From assembly GCA_031257595.1 (NCBI GenBank), contig JAIROH010000140.1, forward strand, positions 1-7,009: a stretch of DNA of 7,009 nt. Reading direction: 5' to 3'. Below are positions 1-4,402 of the stretch, piece after piece. The translations under genes and the position numbers were made by a program. The notes beneath the pieces were generated by a model. The model ran no database searches and had not been told where the DNA came from. It saw nothing but the letters and a program-made list of their open reading frames with translations. Position 1 is the stretch's first letter. Every line of letters begins with the position of its first letter. This stretch comes from Treponema sp. GTDB lineage: Bacteria; Spirochaetota; Spirochaetia; Treponematales; Breznakiellaceae.

Positions 1-224
1 GCCCCGGTAGTTTTGAAATTGGCGGAATCAAACAAGCGGGCGCTGGTTCCCATAATCAGGGTGGACAGAACGATAAAGCCAAGCCCCGGAAGCCCCACCC
101 GCAGCGGCATGACGGAAAAGGGAACCAGCGGATCCCGGAACAAATACAAAAGGAAAAACACAATAACAGCATTGACAATATTGCCGGCACAGACAATGAG
201 AAAAAAATTACTCTTTTTATTCAA
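1..224 (-). CDS. N-terminal part of an unrecognised membrane protein (runs off left edge)
   Basis: This minus-strand reading frame stays open from a TTG at 224-222 to the window edge, giving 74 visible residues. They begin (M)NKKSNFF and show two hydrophobic segments, about residues 6-29 and 43-61, joined by a short loop containing RDPLVP; this looks like a membrane anchor at the start of a larger protein. A G-rich stretch (GGGGGTG on the minus strand, 235-229) lies a few bases before the TTG and is the best available ribosome binding site; a better GGAGG (248-244) is too far away. No in-frame ATG exists before residue 39. I do not recognise the family; a two-helix sensor or transporter start is possible, but nothing visible decides it. 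It is divergent from the flagellar operon, so a shared function cannot be assumed. Confidence 0.55.
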   Translation of the reverse strand, partial: MNKKSNFFLIVCAGNIVNAVIVFFLLYLFRDPLVPFSVMPLRVGLPGLGFIVLSTLIMGTSARLFDSANFKTTG

Positions 225-268
225 AACACACCCCCAAAACAAACCTCCGGTTTTTCGCCGGATGGGAA

Positions 269-274
269 ATTATA
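269..274 (-). promoter_or_regulatory. Candidate -10 box for the divergent membrane-protein gene
   Basis: The minus strand carries a perfect TATAAT at 274-269, which would give a leader of roughly 40 bases before the TTG at 224. The -35 is poor (TTCATG at 298-293, 18-base spacer). The 7-bp inverted repeat 275-281/303-309 flanks the -35/-10 gap and could be an operator, but it is short. Confidence 0.35.
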
Positions 275-389
275 GATCGCAACAATCTCTTCCATGAAAA
301 CCTGCGATCGGTTCCCGGAACATCGCCCGCACTTTTTCAAAAGTCAGCCCTGTTTCAGGCTCGCGCACAGTTTGTCAGGTTACAGGAGA

Positions 390-418
390 AATTTACTTTA
401 TCGTTGTTTGGTTGTCAA
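390..418 (-). promoter_or_regulatory. Candidate sigma-70 promoter, minus strand
   Basis: The minus strand shows TTGACA (418-413), a 17-base spacer and TAAATT (395-390). The -35 is perfect and the -10 matches 4 of 6 consensus bases. Transcription from here would give a leader of about 160 bases before the membrane-protein gene, so this is an alternative or additional promoter to the TATAAT at 274-269. Confidence 0.35.
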
Positions 419-470
419 CGAATCGAATTGCGAATACCGAGAGGCTTCACCAAAAAAAACAAAAATATAC

Positions 471-498
471 TTGACTAAACCTATGGTTTTAATATAGT
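471..498 (+). promoter_or_regulatory. Sigma-70-type promoter of the fliY operon
   Basis: TTGACT (471-476), a 16-base spacer and TATAGT (493-498) lie in the most AT-rich part of the intergenic region. Transcription would begin near 505, leaving a leader of about 70 bases that contains the 523-558 hairpin. I did not find a sigma-28-like TAAA/GCCGATAA pair, so housekeeping-sigma control is the simplest reading. Confidence 0.6.
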
Positions 499-522
499 AT
501 TATCCTATAAAAATACTATGGA

Positions 523-558
523 AGCACTGATTTATTCAATCGAGAATAAATCAGCGCT
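523..558 (+). repeat. Leader hairpin just before the fliY ribosome binding site
   Basis: CTGATTTATTC (527-537) and GAATAAATCAG (544-554) form a perfect 11-bp inverted repeat with a 6-base loop. AGC (523-525) and GCT (556-558) extend it past one mismatch. There is no T-tract after it, so it is not a standard terminator. It ends eight bases before the fliY Shine-Dalgarno sequence (AGAGAGG, 566-572) and would lie inside the leader RNA. It could affect translation or mRNA stability, or be one of a dispersed hairpin family, as a comparable one precedes fliR. Confidence 0.7.
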
Positions 559-577
559 ACTTTAAAGAGAGGTTCAA

Positions 578-1750
578 ATGAGTGACGGCGCTCTTTCACA
601 GGATGAAATAGACGCATTGTTGGCGGGTGTAGATTCTTCCGCGCTCGGTTCTCCGTCTCCCGCCCCCGCGGCGGTTTCCGGAGGCGGCTCCGAGGACGAA
701 CGCAAGGCCATTCAGGACTTTCTTTCCGGTACCGTAAGCGCCCAGTCTTCAAACCTGTCGATGATGACAGGCAAGGATGTCAGCTTTCGGGGGCCAAACG
801 TAATCGCGATGACCCGCGAGGACCTGCTTCAGCAGCTTCCCGACATGGTAACCGCCGTCAAAGCCGACTTTAATTCCGGCTTCCCCGGAGAGCACAGTTT
901 TATTTTCCCGGAAAAAACGGCAAAGGCCATCGCAAGCCTGATGAACAAGGAAGAAAACATCACCCTTGACGAAATGGCCATGTCGGTCATCGGCGAAGTG
1001 GTGTCCCAGCTTGTCGGCTCCCAGATTACCGCCCTTACCGACAAGACCGGCAATAAGTCCATCGCCTCGGTGTCTCCGGAAGCGGCCAATGTACCCAAAG
1101 CGGTCGCCGCCCTTCCCGGCGGGACGTTTATGTGCGCGACCTACCAGCTTACCCTTGGCGACGGCGAAAGCCATCAGCTGTGGGAAATATACGGCCCCCA
1201 GGTTTCTTCGGATATTGCCCAGGCCCTTGGCAGTCCGGCCGCGGCGGGCCCCGCTTTTTCCGGCATGGACACGGGAACGATGTCCGGAATGGGGACAATG
1301 CCCGGAATGGGAGCGGCGCCCGGAGCGGGAGCGATGCCCGGAATGGGGATGGCCGGAATGGGACCAATGCCCGGAATGGGAATGGCCGGCATGGGAGCGA
1401 TGCCCGGCATGGGAGCTATGCCGATGAACGCGGCCAATGTACAGCCGGTACAGTTCTCAAGCCTTATCCCCCAGCCCACGATCCAGGAACAGGGCAATAT
1501 CGGCCTTATCATGGACGTGTTCATGGAGATGACCGTTGAACTGGGCCGTACCAGGAAGCTTATCAAAGAGATCCTCGGTATGGGCGAGGGCACGATCATT
1601 GAGCTTGACAAGCTTGCCGGCGAGCCGGTGGATATTTTGGTGAACCACAAGCTTATCGCCAAAGGCGAAGTTGTGGTTATTGACGAAAACTTCGGCGTCC
1701 GGGTGACGGAAATCGTGTCCCCGATGGAACGAATGAGCGATATGGGATAG
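578..1750 (+). CDS. fliY: Flagellar motor switch protein FliY (FliN-type, CheC-like middle domain)
   Basis: FliY is a C-ring protein of the flagellar rotor switch, acting with FliM and FliG at the cytoplasmic face of the motor. The 390 residues begin MSDGALSQDEIDALLAGV, the FliM-like peptide that in relatives binds CheY-P. Residues about 40-225 look CheC-like; the expected active-site helix lies near 131-148, with Glu140 present but Ser143 where CheC-type phosphatases have Asn. Residues 235-283 are a Met/Gly/Pro/Ala repeat linker. Residues about 307-382 are a clear SPOA/FliN domain (VELGRTRKLIKEIL, LAGEPVDILVN, DENFGVRVTEIVSP). The ATG at 578 has AGAGAGG five bases upstream. It is the first gene of the visible operon, with its own promoter; 76 bases separate it from fliO. 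fliN would be an acceptable alternative name. Confidence 0.95.
   Translation: MSDGALSQDEIDALLAGVDSSALGSPSPAPAAVSGGGSEDERKAIQDFLSGTVSAQSSNLSMMTGKDVSFRGPNVIAMTREDLLQQLPDMVTAVKADFNSGFPGEHSFIFPEKTAKAIASLMNKEENITLDEMAMSVIGEVVSQLVGSQITALTDKTGNKSIASVSPEAANVPKAVAALPGGTFMCATYQLTLGDGESHQLWEIYGPQVSSDIAQALGSPAAAGPAFSGMDTGTMSGMGTMPGMGAAPGAGAMPGMGMAGMGPMPGMGMAGMGAMPGMGAMPMNAANVQPVQFSSLIPQPTIQEQGNIGLIMDVFMEMTVELGRTRKLIKEILGMGEGTIIELDKLAGEPVDILVNHKLIAKGEVVVIDENFGVRVTEIVSPMERMSDMG
1280..1426 (+). repeat. Degenerate tandem repeat encoding a Met-Gly-Pro linker in FliY
   Basis: About 147 bases repeat an imperfect unit of 12-18 bases such as ATGCCCGGAATGGGAGCG, encoding MPGMGA or MPGMGMAGMG variants (FliY residues 235-283). 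The copies differ at third codon positions as well as by Ala/Gly/Thr swaps. It connects the CheC-like domain to the SPOA domain. Such a tract may vary in copy number by slippage; units of 18 and 12 bases would preserve the frame. Confidence 0.8.
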
Positions 1751-1782
1751 GCCGGAAACGGCAGGCCCATTATGTACATTTA

Positions 1783-1799
1783 GCCGCATATAAAGCGGC
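1783..1799 (+). repeat. Small inverted repeat between fliY and fliO
   Basis: GCCGC (1783-1787) and GCGGC (1795-1799) form a 5-bp stem with a 7-base AT-rich loop in the 76-base gap between the two genes. There is no T-run after it. Too weak to call a terminator. Confidence 0.3.
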
Positions 1800-1815
1800 C
1801 GGACAGTTTAACTTG

Positions 1816-1829
1816 GGAGGGGAAAACTG
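1816..1829 (+). promoter_or_regulatory. Ribosome binding site and non-canonical CTG start of fliO
   Basis: GGAGG at 1816-1820 followed by six bases and CTG (1827-1829). This spacing favours initiation at the rare CTG codon over the TTG at 1842. Confidence 0.6.
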
Positions 1830-2387
1830 AACCGTATTTTTTTGGCGGCGCTGTTTGCGGCGCTGCTTGTTCCTCAATTTGTGTATTCTCAAACCCCGGA
1901 AACAACAGTTTCGGGCCGGCCGGACGAAAGCGGTTATATAATCGCCGACGTTCCCGAACCGGCAGCCGCGGCTTCGTTTTCGGCAATCCTGCGCATGGTG
2001 CTGGTGCTTGCCCTGGTCGCCGGGATCATTTACCTTGTTTTGTTTTTTCTCCGCAGGGTTTCCCGCCCGCAGGCGGAACAGAATCCCCACCTTAAAATAC
2101 TCGCTTCAACCCATCTTGGAAACAGCAGGTTTGTCCATGTGGTGTCCCTGGGGAACCAGGCCTGGCTTGTCGGAGCGGGCGAGGGGGGAATAAACCATAT
2201 CGCCGATATAAACGACAAAGAGGCCCTTGACGCGATGCTTCTTGACGCTTCAAGGAAAACCGCCGAAGAGATCAGCCCTGTTTCCGGGTTTCGGGCCCTG
2301 CTCAAGCGCCTTTCCGCTTCCGGGGACAGCGGGGAAAACAGGCTTCTCAACATAAAGAAGCGGCGTGAACGCTTTAAGAGGTTTTAG
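1827..2387 (+). CDS. fliO: Flagellar biosynthesis protein FliO (FliZ-type)
   Basis: FliO is a small inner-membrane protein that helps FliP assemble into the export gate; in treponemes it has been called FliZ. I place the start at CTG 1827: GGAGG (1816-1820) lies six bases before it, and it yields a proper signal peptide (M-N-R then a hydrophobic run to about residue 20, VYSQ near the cut site). The in-frame TTG at 1842 would be 21 bases from that GGAGG and lose the basic residue. An in-frame TAA at 1809-1811 excludes longer forms. The 186-residue product has one membrane segment at about 54-74 followed by RR, then a FliO-type cytoplasmic domain (LKILASTHLGNSRFVHVV, WLVGAGEGG) and a basic tail. 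Its TAG ends one base before the fliP ATG. Confidence 0.85.
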   Translation: MNRIFLAALFAALLVPQFVYSQTPETTVSGRPDESGYIIADVPEPAAAASFSAILRMVLVLALVAGIIYLVLFFLRRVSRPQAEQNPHLKILASTHLGNSRFVHVVSLGNQAWLVGAGEGGINHIADINDKEALDAMLLDASRKTAEEISPVSGFRALLKRLSASGDSGENRLLNIKKRRERFKRF

Positions 2388-2388
2388 G

Positions 2389-3237
2389 ATGAAGTTTGGT
2401 AAACCAACCCGTCCCGCCCCGAAAAGCGGAAGATCCCGCAGGGCATGGCTTTTGGGGCTGTTCCTCTTTGTTTCGCCGTTTCTCGAAGCTCAAGCCGCGT
2501 TCCCCGAAGGATCCGCCCAGGGTACGACTTCGCTCCCCGTTCCCGCCGAAGACGGCATTATCCCCTTTATCGACCTGTCGATCCGCAATCCGGCGAACGG
2601 GCAGGAAGTGGCGTTTTCCCTCCAACTTCTTCTGCTTATCACCGTACTGTCCCTCGCGCCGAGCATCATCATCCTGATGACCAGTTTCCTTCGTATTTCG
2701 ATTGTCCTTGATTTTGTCAAAAGGGCGCTGTCGTTGCAGCAGGTTCCCCCCAACCAGGTGCTTTTGGGGATAAGCCTTTTTCTTACGCTGTTTATCATGT
2801 GGCCCACGTTTGAGACAATCTACAACAATTCGTTCCGCCCTCTGGCCGACGGCGATATCAATGTGGAAGAAGCGTACCGCGAAGCCGAAGGCCCTTTAAG
2901 GATTTTTATGTACAGCCAGATGCGGGGAAACCCCAACAACATACGGCTTTTTATGGCGATGCGCGGCCTTGACCGGCCGGAAAGCCTCGCCGACGTGCCG
3001 ACCTATGTGCTTATTCCGGCGTTTATTCTGAGTGAACTGACGACGGCGTTTAAGATAGGGATACTGCTTTTTATTCCGTTTATTGTAATCGACATGGTAG
3101 TGGCAAGCGCCCTTATGTCGATGGGAATGATCATGCTGCCGCCGGTAATGATCTCGATGCCCTTTAAGCTGATGCTTTTTATTTTGGTTGACGGCTGGGG
3201 GCTTTTGACGGATCAACTGGTCCGTTCATTTATGTAG
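2389..3237 (+). CDS. fliP: Flagellar export gate protein FliP
   Basis: FliP is a core subunit of the flagellar type III export gate, forming a helical FliP-FliQ-FliR pore in the inner membrane. The ATG at 2389 has AAGAGG (2376-2381) seven bases upstream and sits one base after the fliO stop; a GTG at 2365 would overlap fliO and lacks support. The 282 residues start with a basic stretch and a signal peptide (hydrophobic 20-32, FLEAQA|AF near residue 36), as in other FliP proteins. Then come the conserved LSLAPSIIILMTSFLR block (88-102), a second membrane pair at 124-139, the soluble loop 140-205, and ILSELTTAFKIGILLFIPF plus the MISMPFKLMLFILVDGW end. Length is slightly above the usual 245-270, mostly in the N-terminus. 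fliQ follows 12 bases later. Confidence 0.96.
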   Translation: MKFGKPTRPAPKSGRSRRAWLLGLFLFVSPFLEAQAAFPEGSAQGTTSLPVPAEDGIIPFIDLSIRNPANGQEVAFSLQLLLLITVLSLAPSIIILMTSFLRISIVLDFVKRALSLQQVPPNQVLLGISLFLTLFIMWPTFETIYNNSFRPLADGDINVEEAYREAEGPLRIFMYSQMRGNPNNIRLFMAMRGLDRPESLADVPTYVLIPAFILSELTTAFKIGILLFIPFIVIDMVVASALMSMGMIMLPPVMISMPFKLMLFILVDGWGLLTDQLVRSFM

Positions 3238-3249
3238 GATGGGAGGCTT

Positions 3250-3516
3250 ATGACCATTGGGGAAGTAACGGCCCTGCTTCGGGAAGGAATTCTCCAGGTG
3301 CTTTTTTTGGCGGCGCCCCTGCTTTTAACGGCGCTTGTAGTCGGCCTGGTCGTCGCGATCCTCCAGGCTACTACGTCGATACAGGAGCAGACTCTTACCT
3401 TTGTCCCAAAGGTAATCGCGATACTCCTGGTACTGGGTTTTCTTGGGGGCTGGATGTTTAGTTCTTTACGGGACTATACGATTGAGCTTTTCCGGATGAT
3501 TCCGGACATGAGGTAA
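3250..3516 (+). CDS. fliQ: Flagellar export gate protein FliQ
   Basis: FliQ is the small two-helix subunit that packs around FliP and FliR in the export gate. The product has 88 residues, the normal family size, with membrane segments at about 15-40 and 52-74 and the conserved AILQATTSIQEQTLTFVPK loop. GGGAGG (3241-3246) lies only three bases before the ATG, a short spacing. The gene starts 12 bases after the fliP stop. The following gap to fliR (86 bases) is unusually long for this operon and holds a strong hairpin. Confidence 0.96.
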   Translation: MTIGEVTALLREGILQVLFLAAPLLLTALVVGLVVAILQATTSIQEQTLTFVPKVIAILLVLGFLGGWMFSSLRDYTIELFRMIPDMR

Positions 3517-3550
3517 TCCTGTGGGTCCGGAAATGAATTTCGTATAAAGA

Positions 3551-3588
3551 GGGCTTTTCCAAAACTCTGGAGAGTTTTGGAAAAGCCT
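3551..3588 (+). repeat. Strong perfect hairpin between fliQ and fliR
   Basis: GGCTTTTCCAAAACTC (3552-3567) and its exact reverse complement (3572-3587) form a 16-bp inverted repeat; the four central bases TGGA leave a very tight loop, and a G-T pair extends the base of the stem (3551/3588). No T-tract follows, so it is not a normal terminator; it ends directly before AGGAG (3590-3594), the fliR ribosome binding site. It may modulate fliR translation or be an inserted palindromic element. The AGAGGGCTT at 3548-3556 recurs at 4633-4641 in another hairpin. Confidence 0.8.
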
Positions 3589-3589
3589 C

Positions 3590-3605
3590 AGGAGTTGTTT
3601 GTTTG
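3590..3605 (+). promoter_or_regulatory. Ribosome binding site and TTG start of fliR
   Basis: AGGAG at 3590-3594, an 8-base spacer and TTG at 3603-3605. The alternative ATG at 3615 has its AGAGAG directly abutting, with no usable spacing, so the TTG is preferred. Confidence 0.7.
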
Positions 3606-4400
3606 ATTAGAGAGATGCTTGCCGCCGCTCCCCTTTTTCTTCTTCTCGCGGTTAGAGCCCTGGCGCTGATTGAGACAGCCCCGCTTCTTTCGTCGGAGGC
3701 CAATCCCCAGGTTGCCCGCGTCGCCCTGGCCGCCTTCGCCGCCCACGCGGCGTTTCCCGCGGCGGCAAACGCGTCCGGCCTTGAGCTTTTCTCCCTGAGC
3801 TTTGTGTTTTTGTTGATTGGGGAAGCCATTATCGGTATCATTATGGGGTTTTTTGTGACTATCGTTTTTTCGGCGTTTTCAACCGCGGGCCAGTTCTTTT
3901 CTCTGCAAATGGGCTTTGGAGCCTCCGAAACCTTTGATCCGCTGTCGCAGATAGAAAACCCCCTTATGGGCCAGTACCTTAACCTTATCGCGATGCTGGT
4001 TTTCCTTGCGCTGAACGGTTTTACCCAGCTTTTTCTCGGCGGGTTCTGGCGTTCCGTGCAGTCCCTGAGCGTACTGTCCCTGGTACAGGGCAGGGAAACG
4101 GTCCTCGGCATGCTGCTTGCGGGTCTTTCCCGGCTTTTTTTGGACGCGATGGTTATTTCCCTCCCCATTTTGGGAACCCTTTTTTTAATATCCCTGTCTA
4201 CGGGCCTTATCTCCAAAGCCGCTCCCCAGATCAATATCCTTACCGAAGGCTTTCCCCTTTCGATTACCGTCGCGTTTATCCTGATCATCGCGACGATGCC
4301 CTTTATGGTGGAAATCTTCGGCCGGGTCGTTGACGCGGGCTTTTCCTCGGTTGAAGACCTCTATATCAGAATAGGGCGGATGATAGGAGGCGGCGCGTGA
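3603..4400 (+). CDS. fliR: Flagellar export gate protein FliR
   Basis: FliR caps the FliP-FliQ helical assembly in the export gate. The 265-residue product has the usual family length and about six hydrophobic segments (roughly 6-25, 38-52, 62-92, 126-146, 168-198, 218-240). The GFGASETFDPLSQIENP block (about 104-120) matches the conserved FliR loop between membrane helices. It starts at a TTG preceded by AGGAG. The C-terminal codons contain AGGAGG (4385-4390), which also serves as a ribosome binding site for flhB, and its TGA overlaps the ATG at 4400 (TGATG), an arrangement typical of translational coupling. Confidence 0.95.
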   Translation: MIREMLAAAPLFLLLAVRALALIETAPLLSSEANPQVARVALAAFAAHAAFPAAANASGLELFSLSFVFLLIGEAIIGIIMGFFVTIVFSAFSTAGQFFSLQMGFGASETFDPLSQIENPLMGQYLNLIAMLVFLALNGFTQLFLGGFWRSVQSLSVLSLVQGRETVLGMLLAGLSRLFLDAMVISLPILGTLFLISLSTGLISKAAPQINILTEGFPLSITVAFILIIATMPFMVEIFGRVVDAGFSSVEDLYIRIGRMIGGGA

Positions 4401-4402
4401 TG
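4385..4402 (+). promoter_or_regulatory. Ribosome binding site and coupled upstream start of flhB
   Basis: AGGAGG (4385-4390) within the last fliR codons lies six bases before GTG 4397 and nine before ATG 4400; both are in the flhB frame, and the ATG overlaps the fliR TGA. By contrast the ATG at 5084, at the start of conserved FlhB sequence, has no Shine-Dalgarno sequence at a usable distance. This suggests 4397/4400 is the ancestral start, now separated from the FlhB core by inserted repeats. Confidence 0.65.

Larger units (their letters stand above)
225..577. other. Intergenic region between divergent transcription units
   Basis: I see no convincing gene in these 353 bases. A short plus-strand reading frame at 294-497 lacks a ribosome binding site and any family resemblance. 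The region becomes AT-rich towards fliY. It holds two candidate minus-strand promoters, one plus-strand promoter, a 7-bp inverted repeat (GATCGCA 275-281 with TGCGATC 303-309) and a leader hairpin before fliY. fliL and fliM, expected here by comparison with known treponemal operons, are absent. Confidence 0.7.

Noticed and set aside
13..297. 94-residue plus-strand reading frame at the left edge
   Set aside because: It is antisense to the membrane-protein frame, is lysine/proline rich with no family resemblance, and lacks a good ribosome binding site.
294..497. 67-residue plus-strand reading frame in the intergenic region
   Set aside because: No ribosome binding site, no recognisable family, and it overlaps the promoter of fliY.
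1132..1539. Alternative-frame plus-strand reading frames across the FliY repeat
   Set aside because: They are shadow frames of the low-complexity GC-rich repeat within a well-supported FliY.
3551..3588. Rho-independent terminator after fliQ
   Set aside because: The stem is strong but no T-run follows on the plus strand, and the fliR ribosome binding site comes directly after it in a co-directional operon.
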